A stretch of 64,000 nucleotides of DNA from Ralstonia sp. 25mfcol4.1 (GCF_900104095.1 NZ_FNJO01000003.1:372001-436000), one strand, 5' to 3'. Positions 33,979 to 43,279 are shown, numbered from the stretch's first letter. Translations and numbers: made by a program. Notes: generated from the letters alone by a model not told the origin.

Positions 33979-35148
33979 ATGAAAGCCCTTTGCTGGCATG
34001 GAAAGCACGACATCCGCTGTGACACCGTCCCCGACCCGAGCATCGAGCATCCGCGCGACGCCATCATCAAGGTCAGCAGTTGCGCCATTTGCGGCTCGGA
34101 CCTTCACCTGTTCGACGGCTTCGTGCCCGGCATGGAAAAGGGCGACATCATGGGCCACGAGTTCATGGGCGAGGTCGTCGAGGTCGGCGCGGAGAACCGG
34201 CGCCTGAAAGTGGGAGACCGCGTGGTGGTTCCCTTCACCATCATCTGCGGCGAATGCGATCAGTGCCGCCGGGGCAATTTCTCGGTCTGCGAACGAACCA
34301 ACCGCAACAAGGCCACGGCCGACAAGGTCTTCGGCCACACCACGGCCGGCCTGTTCGGCTACACCCACCTGACAGGCGGCTATGCGGGCGGGCAGGCCGA
34401 ATTCGTCCGCGTGCCGTATGCCGACGTTGCCCCGGTCAAGATACCCGAGGGCATCAGCGACGAATCGGTGCTGTTCCTCGGGGACATCCTGCCCACCGGC
34501 TGGCAGGCGGCGGCCGCGTGCGACATCCAGCCTGACGACGTCGTTGCCGTGTGGGGCGCCGGCCCGGTGGGCCAGTTCGCGATCCTGAGCGCAAAGATCA
34601 TGGGCGCCCAACGGATTCTCGCCATCGACAACGTCGTGGAGCGCCTCGCCATGGCCCAGCAGCTCGGCGCCTCGCCGCTGAATTTCGATGCGGTCAACGT
34701 TGTGGAGGCGCTCAATGAACTGACCAACGGCAAGGGGCCGGACAAGTGCATCGACGCGGTCGGCCTGGAAGCCCACGCCACGGCGTCGCTCGATTCCGTC
34801 TACGACCGCATCAAGCAGGCGGTCATGCTGGAATCCGATCGGCCGCATGTGCTGCGCGAAATGATATACGTGTGCCGGCCGGCTGGCATTCTTTCAATTC
34901 CTGGCGTTTATGGCGGCCTGGTCGACAAAATCCCCATGGGCGCCCTCATGAACAAGGGGCTCACGATCCGCACGGGACAGACCCATGTGAATCGCTGGAC
35001 CGACGACCTGCTCCAGCGCATCCTCGATGGTCAGATCGACCCTAGATTCATCATCACGCACCGCGTGGCGCTGGAAAACGGCCCCGACATGTACAAGACG
35101 TTCCGCGACAAGCAGGACGGGTGCGTAAAGGTCGTCATGACCATGTAG
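33979..35148 (+). CDS. Zinc-dependent alcohol dehydrogenase, formaldehyde-dehydrogenase-like
   Basis: A 389-residue medium-chain dehydrogenase. Catalytic Zn ligands are in SSCAICGSDLHLFDG and GHEFMGEVVEVG. The structural Zn site is CGECDQCRRGNFSVCE (four Cys). The NAD fold is VAVWGAGPVGQFAILSAKIMG. The extended insert YDRIKQAVMLESDRPHVLREMIYVCRPAG and IPGVYGG resemble glutathione-independent formaldehyde dehydrogenases. It likely detoxifies an aldehyde or alcohol. The ATG is preceded by GGAGCG. A degraded second copy of part of such a gene lies at 40.22-40.30 kb. Confidence 0.9.
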   Translation: MKALCWHGKHDIRCDTVPDPSIEHPRDAIIKVSSCAICGSDLHLFDGFVPGMEKGDIMGHEFMGEVVEVGAENRRLKVGDRVVVPFTIICGECDQCRRGNFSVCERTNRNKATADKVFGHTTAGLFGYTHLTGGYAGGQAEFVRVPYADVAPVKIPEGISDESVLFLGDILPTGWQAAAACDIQPDDVVAVWGAGPVGQFAILSAKIMGAQRILAIDNVVERLAMAQQLGASPLNFDAVNVVEALNELTNGKGPDKCIDAVGLEAHATASLDSVYDRIKQAVMLESDRPHVLREMIYVCRPAGILSIPGVYGGLVDKIPMGALMNKGLTIRTGQTHVNRWTDDLLQRILDGQIDPRFIITHRVALENGPDMYKTFRDKQDGCVKVVMTM

Positions 35149-35191
35149 CGGTCCACGGCCGCCGCGCGGATGGAATGCGCGAGCGGGGCGG

Positions 35192-35473
35192 CTACGGCTT
35201 GCGCGCCGGATCGATCGCGGCTTCCTCCATCAGGTAGAAGCCGTGGATGAGCAGGTCGTACATGACCGCCGGCGCCGAGATGCCAACCATCAAGGTGGTT
35301 TCGGAGAACTCCGTTTTCTCCGTGGACTGGATCTCGCCCAGCCACTTCAGGACATGCGCGGGCAGGTTTTCCAGTTCGAGTCCGGCGCGCACCAGCAGCG
35401 CGCGGCGCGCCCCCCGATATAGCGTCACGTCGAGCACCACATCGCTGAAAAACCGCGGACGATCGGCGAACAT
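35192..35473 (-). CDS. Small hypothetical protein
   Basis: A 93-residue soluble protein (MFADRPRFFSDVVLDVTLYRGARRALLVRAGLELENL.., SAPAVMYDLLIHGFYLMEEAAIDPARKP). The start at 35473 has a perfect AGGAGG. It directly follows the 66-residue gene with 1 bp between them. I recognise no family; the C-terminus is acidic-hydrophobic and helical. Confidence 0.6.
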   Translation of the reverse strand: MFADRPRFFSDVVLDVTLYRGARRALLVRAGLELENLPAHVLKWLGEIQSTEKTEFSETTLMVGISAPAVMYDLLIHGFYLMEEAAIDPARKP

Positions 35474-35474
35474 T

Positions 35475-35675
35475 TCAACGTCCTCCTGGAATACTCCGCG
35501 CGCGCAAGCGCAGCGCCTCCAACGAACCGCGCAGCGTGGTGAGCTGACGCTCGGCCTCGGGATCGGGCAATCCGGCCTGCTGGCGCGCCAGGATGCGGCG
35601 CTCCTGCGCCGATATCTGGCCTTCCAGTTCGCCAATGTATCGGTGGATGAGCAAGGCGCTTTTGAAGTTTTTCAT
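35475..35675 (-). CDS. Small helical hypothetical protein
   Basis: A 66-residue protein, MKNFKSALLIHRYIGELEGQ.. with a charged amphipathic helix throughout (LARQQAG..PDPEAERQLTTLRGSLEALRLRARS), probably a short coiled coil. It immediately precedes the 93-residue gene on the same strand. The ribosome site is weak. No family is recognised. Confidence 0.55.
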   Translation of the reverse strand: MKNFKSALLIHRYIGELEGQISAQERRILARQQAGLPDPEAERQLTTLRGSLEALRLRARSIPGGR

Positions 35676-36020
35676 GATGTGTCCGGAACGTTGGCAATTC
35701 GCTCCTTTTCATTTTGAAATTACGCCATCGCCAGGGCGCCGGGGCATTAGGGAAGGCAAGCATTCCGGACAGTCGCGCGGGATGGGCAACAAAAAGCCCG
35801 CGCGAACGCGGGCGAAAGGAGAGGAGACGATAAGGACGGCACCCGGAGGCGCCGTCGGGTTCCATCTCGCATGGACCGTACCCGGCCGCTCACCCCCGAC
35901 AGCGCTGCTGCGACACAGGTCCGATGTGCGGCATGGGCGGCGCGGCCGCGACGGACCTTGCAACTCGCGACGGGAGACGTTGTAGATTCGCGCGGCCGCG
36001 GGGTGCGCCACTGCCTGGGT
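35676..36020. other. Gene-free stretch with a terminator
   Basis: No gene is supported. It contains the minus-strand terminator at 35791-35813 and a weaker ACCCG..CGGGT inverted repeat near 35842-35860. Confidence 0.5.
35791..35813 (-). terminator. Rho-independent terminator downstream of the BON gene
   Basis: GCCCGCG and CGCGGGC pair across the loop CGAA (7-bp stem). On the minus strand TTTTTGTTG follows. It lies about 210 bp past the BON-domain gene stop, which is rather far, so it may serve a longer 3'-UTR or a small RNA. Confidence 0.7.
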
Positions 36021-36455
36021 TCATGTCACGGATTTCATGGGGTTGGTCGTACCTCCATACGTATCACGCCCCTTCGGAAATTCATCCGCATTCCCCCGCT
36101 CGACGCCGCCGCCATAACTGCTGGCCGAAGAGCCGGTGGCTGGGCTGGCATGGCTGATGCCGCTGATATGCCCGTCCGCCCTTCCGCCGGCACTGCGTTG
36201 CGCTGTCCGTATCCGGTTCAATACATCCCGCACGCCGGACACCTGGGCGGCCAATTCCTCGATCCACCGCTTCTGGCGCCGGTCCTGGACCGATCCGGTC
36301 AGTTCCACGACGCCCCCATCTACCCTGACCTCGACCTCGCGCACATCCACGGCATCGCTGTACGCCAGCTTCCGGCAAAGCTCCTCGCGAATGCTCTCGT
36401 CCGGTCGCGTGTAGCCCTTTGGAGCCGTCCTGGTGTGCTGTTGATATTCATTCAT
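36021..36455 (-). CDS. BON-domain protein
   Basis: A 144-residue protein with one BON domain at residues ~22-90: PDESIREELCRKLAYSDAVDVREVEVRVDGGVVELTGSVQDRRQKRWIEELAAQVSGVRDVLNRI. BON domains bind phospholipid surfaces and occur in osmotic-stress proteins such as OsmY. There is no signal peptide here, so it may be cytoplasmic. The tail is Gly/Ser-rich. The ATG at 36455 lies behind CAGGAG. It sits among other stress-type genes. Confidence 0.85.
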   Translation of the reverse strand: MNEYQQHTRTAPKGYTRPDESIREELCRKLAYSDAVDVREVEVRVDGGVVELTGSVQDRRQKRWIEELAAQVSGVRDVLNRIRTAQRSAGGRADGHISGISHASPATGSSASSYGGGVERGNADEFPKGRDTYGGTTNPMKSVT

Positions 36456-36660
36456 GGTGACTATCTCCTGTGGCAAGTTCCTCCGGCGCTTGAGCATCGG
36501 GTCCAGCCTGACACTGCGCCCAAATCGCGCCGAAACCTCTGAGCGACGCAAGAAGCGTGACTGGCTGATCAACGCCGATTCCGCGCTCACGAGGCGCGGC
36601 AAGTGTCCTGAAATCCACACAGCGCGACCGGCCGGCCGTCTGCCTGTGTCCCGGACTCAG

Positions 36661-38346
36661 CTATCCGCCTGGTTCCGGAACACCTTGCACGGGCATGCTG
36701 CGGGAACGCGATGCCGCGCGCTCGCGTTTGCGCCGCAAGAATCGCGGCAGGAAGCGCCGTACGCTGTCGTCCGGAAACCGAACGTCGACCCATTCTTCCG
36801 AGATGTCGACGACCACGCCCTCACCGAACCGGCGTGCCCGGACGGCGTCTCCCTTTGCGAAAGGCAACGCCGGCGACGCTGCCGGTGGACGCGCGGAGTC
36901 GCTGGCGGGATGCAAGGCCACCTCGGCCATGCGCCGGCAGCTATCGCAAATGCCGCAGCGTTCCGGGCCATCCGTTTCCCCGTAGTACGCAAGCAACGTC
37001 GCCCATCGGCAACCGCCGCTCCGCGCGTAATCGAGCATGGCCTGCAGGGTTTCGCGGTCCTCCCGACTGCGGGCCGCGTAGCAATCGGCGATCTGCTCGA
37101 CACCGGCCTCATCGCGGTCGCGCAGTGAAAACCGGCCACGGCCATCGCGCTGCACGATGCCAAATTCGCGCAGCATCCGCATGCCCGCCTGCAGGCGCCG
37201 TACGCCGATATCGTTCAGTGCCGCACGCAGCGACGGCATGTCCATCGGCGTCTCGCGGACCATCGCCGCCATCCGGCGCAGATCCGCTGCGGACGGATAT
37301 CGGCCAGCCAGGAAGAACTGGTGAATCCGCTTGTCCTTTTCATCGAATACCAGCGTGCAGCGCGCAAGATCGCCATCTCGCCCCGCCCTGCCGGATTCCT
37401 GATAGTAAGCATCGAGGCTGCCCGGCGACTGGGCGTGCACGATGAACCGCACGTCGGGTTTGTCGATGCCCATGCCGAACGCGTTGGTGGCGACCATCAC
37501 GTCCGTTTCGCCGGACATGAAAGCGTCCTGCGCGTCACGCCTTTGGGTCGCCGCCAGGCGCCCGTGATAGAGCGCCACGCGACTCCCGCTCTCCTGCAAG
37601 GCGCCGTGCAACCTTTCGGCCACGGCGACCGTCGCCGTATAGACGATGCCCGCGCCCGTTTGCGCGGAAACGAGGCGCCTGACGGCGTCAAACCGGGCGG
37701 CGTCCCCGGACACGTGCTCGACCGCGTAGGCCAGGTTCGGCCGGAACAGGGGTGCGCGCACGACGCGCGGATCACGCATGCCGAGTTCCCGGGCTATGTC
37801 GTCAATGACCGCTTCCGTGGCTGTGGCGGTCAGCGCCAGCACCGGCGGACGAGACAACGCGGAAGCGGCGTCTCGCAACCCCAGGTAGGCGGGCCGGAAG
37901 TCATGGCCCCATTGGGAAATGCAGTGCGCTTCGTCCACGACAAAGAGGGCTATCCGATTGCGGCGCAGGACATCCAGTACTTCCGGATTTTCCAGTTGCT
38001 CCGGCGTCGTCAACAGGATGCGCTCGTGGCGCTGGGCGAGATCTTCGAGCGCCGCGTCGCCTACCGCGCTATTGAGGACGGCAGGCGCCAGATCGAGCGC
38101 GCCGAGCTTCGTCGCCTGATCCTGCATCAGCGCAATCAGTGGCGACACCACCACGGTCAGCCCGTCGCGCATCAGCGCCGGCAGCTGAAAGCACAGCGAC
38201 TTGCCGCTGCCGGTCGGCATGACGGCGACGGTGTCGCGCCCCTGCAGCACGCTGGCCAGTACTTCTGCCTGGCCAGGGCGCAAGTGTGTGACACCAAAAC
38301 GGTGGCGTAGCACCCGCATCAAAGCGGGCGAGAGCCTAGGGGACAT
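36661..38346 (-). CDS. RecQ-family ATP-dependent DNA helicase, short form
   Basis: A 561-residue SF2 helicase. Walker A is MPTGSGKS (Lys49), the DEAH box is VVDEAHCISQWGHDFRPAY (138-141), and motif VI is YYQESGRAGRDG. The RecQ zinc domain is CRWATLLAYYGE..ERCGICDSC. It lacks an HRDC domain and instead ends with a small beta module (KGDAVRARRFGEGVVVDISEEWVDVRFPDDSVRRFLP), like the C-termini of some accessory RecQ paralogues. The start is uncertain: ATGs at 38421 and 38448 extend the frame, but that part is not conserved-looking. It likely acts in repair. Confidence 0.88.
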   Translation of the reverse strand: MSPRLSPALMRVLRHRFGVTHLRPGQAEVLASVLQGRDTVAVMPTGSGKSLCFQLPALMRDGLTVVVSPLIALMQDQATKLGALDLAPAVLNSAVGDAALEDLAQRHERILLTTPEQLENPEVLDVLRRNRIALFVVDEAHCISQWGHDFRPAYLGLRDAASALSRPPVLALTATATEAVIDDIARELGMRDPRVVRAPLFRPNLAYAVEHVSGDAARFDAVRRLVSAQTGAGIVYTATVAVAERLHGALQESGSRVALYHGRLAATQRRDAQDAFMSGETDVMVATNAFGMGIDKPDVRFIVHAQSPGSLDAYYQESGRAGRDGDLARCTLVFDEKDKRIHQFFLAGRYPSAADLRRMAAMVRETPMDMPSLRAALNDIGVRRLQAGMRMLREFGIVQRDGRGRFSLRDRDEAGVEQIADCYAARSREDRETLQAMLDYARSGGCRWATLLAYYGETDGPERCGICDSCRRMAEVALHPASDSARPPAASPALPFAKGDAVRARRFGEGVVVDISEEWVDVRFPDDSVRRFLPRFLRRKRERAASRSRSMPVQGVPEPGG

Positions 38347-38719
38347 TTCTGGGCGAGGACGGAAAATACGGCGGCACAGGGCTGGGGCGATTCGGTACGG
38401 ATTTCCATGAAGTCTCCGCATTACCTCTTGAAGCGGGGCGCAGCGCATGGGGACTTCACCGCTGGACGCGCCCGATGCCGCACCGCTGCAAATTGCGTAC
38501 CACGCACGACTGGCGCGCCCGGCGTCTCGATGCTTCCATGCGCCACCGAGCAGTCCGCCCGCGAGAATCCATAGCGCCGCAGTCCGGCATCCGCTTCAGC
38601 GCCCGTCCGACATCGGCATACCACGCAACCACGTATCCCTTGGTCTGGAACGGTCCAGGCTTTGCGTGCATGTCGCCTCGAACCTGGCACCACAGGCCGA
38701 CCGTACAGGGAGACACACC

Positions 38720-40036
38720 ATGCAAGCGCACACGCCCGAAGATGGCCGTCATTCAGCCGCCGACGATCCGGAAGCCGGCGGTGGCGACCCGTGGTACAAG
38801 TTGATGGGGCCCGGTCTTGTGACCGGCGCGGCCGATGACGACCCCAGCGGCATCGTCACCTATGCGCAAGCCGGCGCCCAGTTCGGCAACGGATTGCTGT
38901 GGAGCCTGCTGTTGTCGTTGCCGCTGATGATTGCGATCCAGCTTGTCTGTGCACGGCTAGGGAGGATCTCGGGCAGCGGCATCGTTGCGAACGTCCGCCG
39001 GCACAAGTCGCAGAAGCTGGCTTACGGGTTCGTGGTGCTGCTGGTCCTGGCAAACACGTTGAACATCGGTGCCGATCTGGCTGCGATGGGAGACGCGCTG
39101 GCGCTTGTCGCTGGCGGACCTCGCTGGATCTACACGCTGGTCCTTTCCGGCGCCTCCCTCCTCCTCCAGCTCTTTATCCCTTATCGACGTTACGCCAGTT
39201 ATCTACGTTGGCTAAGCCTGTCCCTGCTCGTCTACGTTATCGCGATGTTCATGCTCAAGGTGGACTGGCGCGACGCGGCGGTGTCCCTCGTCCTGCCGCA
39301 CGTCCATCTCTCACGCGAGTACCTGCTGGTGCTGGTCGCGGTCTTCGGCACCACCATCAGTCCCTACCTCTTTGTCTGGCAGGCGGCATCGGAGGTCGAG
39401 GAACTCGAAGCGGACCGCACGGCCCTTCCTTTACGCGATGCTCCGGAGCAGGCGAAGCAGGAGCTTCGCCGCATCAACGTCGACACGATTACCGGCATGG
39501 TCGTCTCGGCGGTGATTGCGCTCTGCATCATGCTGACCGCCTCCTACGCCCTGCACGCGCACGGTGTGCTCGATATCGCTTCATCCGTCGACGCCGCCAA
39601 GGCGCTGGAGCCCGTTGCAGGCAAATGGGCCGTACTCCTCTTCGCACTTGGCATCGTCGGCACGGGGCTTCTTGCCGTGCCGGTGCTGGCCGGGTCCGTC
39701 GGCTACGCCGCGGCCGAGGCGATGCGCTGGCGGCGCAGCCTCGAAGAAAAGCCGCTGTCGGCCAGGCACTTCTATGCGGTGATCGCGGTTTCGATGTTCA
39801 TCGGCGCAACGCTCTGCTTCGCGCCGATCGAGCCGGCCAGGATGCTGGTATGGAGCGCCGTCCTCAACGGTATCGCCGCCGCTCCCGCGATGATCATGCT
39901 GCAGTTGATGTCCCGCGACCCCCGCGTAGTGGGTCCGTTTGCGCCCTCGCTGTGGGTACATCGCCTGGCGTGGTGCGCCACGGGCGTCATGTGGCTGACG
40001 GTGATCATTCTTGGCGTGACAGCCCTCTTGGGCTGA
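38720..40036 (+). CDS. Nramp-related divalent-metal transporter
   Basis: A 438-residue membrane protein with about 11 helices. The helix-1 motif is GPGLVTGAADDDPSGIVTYAQAG. The canonical Nramp DPGN is replaced by D41-P-S-G, and helix 6 reads TTISPYLFVWQ instead of carrying the MPH metal-binding motif. Loss of the Met ligand is typical of Nramp-related families that carry Mg or other substrates rather than Mn/Fe. AGGGAG lies before the ATG. It stands alone, divergent from recQ. Confidence 0.88.
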   Translation: MQAHTPEDGRHSAADDPEAGGGDPWYKLMGPGLVTGAADDDPSGIVTYAQAGAQFGNGLLWSLLLSLPLMIAIQLVCARLGRISGSGIVANVRRHKSQKLAYGFVVLLVLANTLNIGADLAAMGDALALVAGGPRWIYTLVLSGASLLLQLFIPYRRYASYLRWLSLSLLVYVIAMFMLKVDWRDAAVSLVLPHVHLSREYLLVLVAVFGTTISPYLFVWQAASEVEELEADRTALPLRDAPEQAKQELRRINVDTITGMVVSAVIALCIMLTASYALHAHGVLDIASSVDAAKALEPVAGKWAVLLFALGIVGTGLLAVPVLAGSVGYAAAEAMRWRRSLEEKPLSARHFYAVIAVSMFIGATLCFAPIEPARMLVWSAVLNGIAAAPAMIMLQLMSRDPRVVGPFAPSLWVHRLAWCATGVMWLTVIILGVTALLG

Positions 40037-40426
40037 CAAAAAAAGAAGCCCGCCACTGGAGATGGACCGGGCCCAAGCTTCACGACTGCATGGCGGCACC
40101 TTAGCGCCCCGGCGCCGCTTTCCGTGTCGGTGACCGTCTGATTTTTTGCACTGCACCATCGGATGCCACTGCGCCAGCGATGCATCGACGAAGCGCCCCG
40201 CTCAACGCGTTACGCGACATCTCCCGGCGCGGCGACCGACTGGCATTCTTTCAATTCGTGGCGTTTATGGCGGCGCGGCCGACAAATTCCAGCGGAGCGC
40301 GGGTCCCTATGGCAGCGCCCATCTGCCATCTGGCGGCGTTGCGGCGGCTGGAATGCGTCTTGCAGGAGCCTCGCGGGACGGCCGGCGGTTCGGCCGCCCT
40401 CCAATCACCCCACAGCACGAGACATC
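40037..40426. other. Gene-free stretch upstream of the hemerythrin gene
   Basis: No intact gene. It contains the Zn-ADH relic at 40222-40300 and the hemerythrin promoter region. AAAAAAAGAAGCCCG near 40040 could be part of a weak terminator for the Nramp-related gene. Confidence 0.5.
40222..40300 (+). pseudogene. Relic of a zinc alcohol dehydrogenase gene
   Basis: One frame reads RRPTGILSIRGVYGGAADK. The intact ADH at 34.9 kb reads CRPAGILSIPGVYGGLVDK. At DNA level 40241-40290 matches 34884-34933 at about 45 of 50 positions. The match stops on both sides, so only a short internal fragment of a paralogue or partial duplicate remains. Confidence 0.75.
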
Positions 40427-40891
40427 ATGGACAAATCCAAAGTACCCGCCGAACAGCGCGCCGCGCTCTCCCTGCTGGTGGACGATCACCGCAGCGTCAA
40501 GAAGCTCTTCAAGGCATTTCAGGACGCCAAGGACGACGCCGAGAAGCAGTCGATCGCGGCCGAGACCTGCCAGCAATTGACAGTCCATGCGCAGATCGAG
40601 GAAGAAATCTTCTACCCTGCCCTGCGCGGCGCCAGCGACAAGATCGACGACATGCTCGACGAGGCCAAGGTCGAACACGCCGTGGCGAAGGACCTGATTG
40701 CCAAGATCGAGGCCGGCAACAGCGAGATGCTGGAGGCGCACTACACCGTATTGACGGAGTACGTGGGCCACCACGTCGCGGAAGAAGAGAACGAACTCTT
40801 CCAGGCCGTGATCCGTGCCAAGGTCGATCTCCAGGATGTGGCGCAAAAACTCGAAGCGCGCAAGGCCGAACTCACGGGCCAGCCGGCTTGA
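40427..40891 (+). CDS. Hemerythrin HHE-domain protein
   Basis: A 154-residue four-helix protein with a di-iron site. Ligands fit DDHRSVKKLF, HAQIEEEIFYPAL, KVEHAVAKDLI and HHVAEEENELF. HHE proteins bind O2 or NO, or help in iron-centre repair (family knowledge). The ATG at 40427 follows GAGACATC. It lies in a group of stress-type genes; the C-terminal helix is highly charged. Confidence 0.92.
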   Translation: MDKSKVPAEQRAALSLLVDDHRSVKKLFKAFQDAKDDAEKQSIAAETCQQLTVHAQIEEEIFYPALRGASDKIDDMLDEAKVEHAVAKDLIAKIEAGNSEMLEAHYTVLTEYVGHHVAEEENELFQAVIRAKVDLQDVAQKLEARKAELTGQPA

Positions 40892-40991
40892 GTAGCGCCG
40901 ACCGGCCGCCCGCGCCGCCGAGCATCGTCACGTCGGTGGGCGGCCCGCCCGTACTTCGGAGCGACCCCTGTAGCAAAAGGAGTATTCGATC

Positions 40992-41177
40992 ATGACCAAG
41001 ACCGCGTCACCATCAAACCGCTCGGAGCAGGACGTCCGGGCCGAGGACAAGTCGGGCAAGGCCGCGACGACACCGAGCAGGAAGCCGGCTAGCGGCCACC
41101 ATGCCGCGAGCCATGTGAAGGCCGGCAAGACGCACGGCGCGGGTGGCGGCGCCAAACAACGCCACGGTCCAAAGTAA
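40992..41177 (+). CDS. Small basic disordered protein
   Basis: A 61-residue Lys/His/Ala/Ser-rich protein (MTKTASPSNRSEQDVRAEDK.., HHAASHVKAGKTHGAGGGAK) with no hydrophobic core. AAAAGGAG stands 9 bp before the ATG, a strong ribosome site. It may bind nucleic acid or be a stress-induced disordered protein; no family is recognised. Confidence 0.6.
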   Translation: MTKTASPSNRSEQDVRAEDKSGKAATTPSRKPASGHHAASHVKAGKTHGAGGGAKQRHGPK

Positions 41178-41211
41178 ATCCTGGCCCGGGGACACTGAAA
41201 CGGAGGCTCTC

Positions 41212-41826
41212 ATGCAAAGTCACTTCTGGCGTCCGCTGGTCGCCATTGCCAGCGTATTGGTTTGGTCGTCGGCGGCCGTGGCGCAAGGTTCCAGCCTGTC
41301 GCCGGCCTCGGGCACCACCGGCAATGTCACGCCCGACAACACGAAAAGCACTACAGGGGGCGTTTCGGCCGGGACATCGCGGCCGGCCCACAGCGACAGC
41401 AAATTCATGGAAGATGCCGCGCACGCGGGCCACGCGGAAATCGAGGCCAGCAAGCTCGCTCAGCAAAAAAGTCAGAACGCGGATGTCAAATCGTTCGCCG
41501 AGAGGATGATCCAGGACCATGGCAAGGTGGGGTCTGAACTGGATGCCCTGGCCGCCAGAAAAGGCGTCACGACGCCGAAGGACGCTTCCCCAGCTCAAAA
41601 GAGCGAGATCAAGGCCCTGAGCGCGCTGAGCGGCGCCAAATTCGACAAGATGTACGCTAGCCGCATCGGCGTAGCCGCGCACGAAAGCGCCGTGAAGACA
41701 TTCCGCGAGGCGTCAAACACCGCGAAAGACGCCGACGTCAAGGCGTTTGCCGCCAGGCATCTGCCCGACCTGGAAGGCCATCTGCAGATGGCCCGCGATC
41801 TGAAGAAGAAAGTCGGCGACGACTAA
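41212..41826 (+). CDS. DUF4142 exported protein
   Basis: A 204-residue periplasmic protein with a signal (LVAIASVLVWSSAAVAQG). The DUF4142 four-helix core runs from KFMEDAAHAGHAEIEASKLAQQKSQNADVKSFAERMIQDHGKVGSELDALAARKGV through FDKMYASRIGVAAHESAVKTFREAS to HLPDLEGHLQMARDL. It has ferritin-like helices but no clear metal ligand set beyond scattered His/Glu. GGAGG precedes the ATG. Function is unknown; relatives are stress-associated. Confidence 0.92.
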   Translation: MQSHFWRPLVAIASVLVWSSAAVAQGSSLSPASGTTGNVTPDNTKSTTGGVSAGTSRPAHSDSKFMEDAAHAGHAEIEASKLAQQKSQNADVKSFAERMIQDHGKVGSELDALAARKGVTTPKDASPAQKSEIKALSALSGAKFDKMYASRIGVAAHESAVKTFREASNTAKDADVKAFAARHLPDLEGHLQMARDLKKKVGDD

Positions 41827-41840
41827 CCGCCGTACAAGCG

Positions 41841-42089
41841 ATGAAGACGATCATCTATCGCGACGCGGCCATTACTGCTTATGCCGTGGAAGTCGGTGGC
41901 GGAAAGACTGGCTTCCAGTATCGCTATCACGGCGAGATCGAACGATCCGGCGAGTCGACGACAGAGGAATTCGACTCGCCCGAAGGCATTTACTTCGAGA
42001 ACTCCGCCATGGCCACCGAACAATGCATCGACGACGGACGCAAGCGCGTGGACGCGTCGGCGGCGAACGTCCGGACGGACGATGCATGA
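41841..42089 (+). CDS. Small hypothetical protein
   Basis: An 82-residue protein (MKTIIYRDAAITAYAVEVGGGK.., RYHGEIERSGESTTEEFDSPEGIYFENSAMATEQCIDDGRKRVD). It looks like a small antiparallel beta sheet plus a C-terminal helix. It starts 14 bp after the DUF4142 stop and probably shares its transcript. No named family is recognised. Confidence 0.65.
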   Translation: MKTIIYRDAAITAYAVEVGGGKTGFQYRYHGEIERSGESTTEEFDSPEGIYFENSAMATEQCIDDGRKRVDASAANVRTDDA

Positions 42090-42164
42090 GTGGCAGCAAA
42101 CGGTTTGCTTTTTGGCTCAGGACCACATGCCGGCAACGTCTTGTGGTTCCTCGGCGCCGATCGA

Positions 42165-43034
42165 TCAGGGGATGACGCGCTCGCGCAGCCGCTGGGCGTC
42201 GAAAGGCGCGTTGACCTTCTTGTCGTTGTCGAAATAGCAGTACACATCGCGTCGGGTGGCCCGTCGCGGCGGCTGTGGTGCGATGCGGACCGCGTCGGCA
42301 GGCTCCCGCCCATGTGCCCAGGCGTAAATGCGTGCCGCCCAGCGGTCCAGCGATGCATCGGGATAGGCGCCGCTGTAGAGCGCATCGGCGCCGTGCAGGC
42401 GCATGTAGATGAAATCGCTGGTCACGTCTTCCGCGTAGGGCCAGTCCGCAATGGCGTGCGACACCACCAATGCCACCCGGTGCTCGCGCAGCAGCGCGGG
42501 AAACTCCGCGGTACAGAAGCTGTCGTGGCGCACCTCCACCGCGTGTCGAAGGCGACTGTTTCCCTTGGTGCCATACCACGGCGACTTGACGCGGGTATCG
42601 TGCTGGTCCGCCAGCGCCCGCGCTTCGCGCGAACTTTTGGGCAAGAGCGACAGGAATCGGTCGAACCGCTCGGCATCGAACCGGAAGTTGGGCGGAAACT
42701 GCCAAAGGAAGGGTCCCAGCTTGCGACGCAGCGCCAGCACCCCGGACGCATAGAAATTCGCCATGGCCGGCACGGCTTTCTCATCGCGGAAGCGCAGCAG
42801 GTGCGTCAAATATCGCGGGCCCTTTACCGCGAACACAAAATCGTCGGGCACCGCATCGTGCCAGGCCTGCCAGCTCTCGATCGACTGCAGCGAATAATGG
42901 GAACCGTTGATTTCGATGGTATCCACCCGGCGAGACGCATGCTCCAGCTCAAGGCGCTGGGGAAGCTTGGGCGGGTAGAACACGCCCCGCCACCCCGCAT
43001 AGCGCCAACCCGATATGCCGATGCGGACTGTCAT
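42165..43034 (-). CDS. DUF72 protein
   Basis: A 289-residue TIM-barrel protein of the DUF72 (YecE-like) family. Motifs are IGISGWRYAGWRGVFYPPKLPQR, TIEINGSHYSLQSIESWQAWHDAVPDDFVFAVKGPRYLTHL, GPFLWQFPPNFRFD, HAVEVRHDSF, SDFIYMRLHGADALYSGAYPD and CYFDNDKKVNAPFDAQ. The biochemical role is unknown. The start is at 43034. It is convergent with the DUF4142 group. Confidence 0.92.
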   Translation of the reverse strand: MTVRIGISGWRYAGWRGVFYPPKLPQRLELEHASRRVDTIEINGSHYSLQSIESWQAWHDAVPDDFVFAVKGPRYLTHLLRFRDEKAVPAMANFYASGVLALRRKLGPFLWQFPPNFRFDAERFDRFLSLLPKSSREARALADQHDTRVKSPWYGTKGNSRLRHAVEVRHDSFCTAEFPALLREHRVALVVSHAIADWPYAEDVTSDFIYMRLHGADALYSGAYPDASLDRWAARIYAWAHGREPADAVRIAPQPPRRATRRDVYCYFDNDKKVNAPFDAQRLRERVIP

Positions 43035-43279
43035 TGGGCCCTCGATTGACTGGTATTCGAACTGCCCTTGAAAGCGATCATGTGGCGCCGTCTTAGCTTG
43101 GACAGCTTGTCTGTTCGCAATCTTCATTCCCGGGTCGTGTCCCCCGACAGGTCATGCCGCCGGTGCCCGTATTGGACAGTGCGGCGAACTCCACTCTCCC
43201 CACCGTACCGTCCGTCCGTGGCATGCTTCCTGCTGCCCTTTTTCGATAGCAGTTCGACATCGTTCAAAAGGAACCTGCG

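Noticed and set aside
35709..36011. 100-residue minus-strand ORF downstream of the BON gene
   Set aside because: It is crossed by a clear terminator hairpin and has an Arg/Pro/Ser-rich composition typical of non-coding high-GC DNA.
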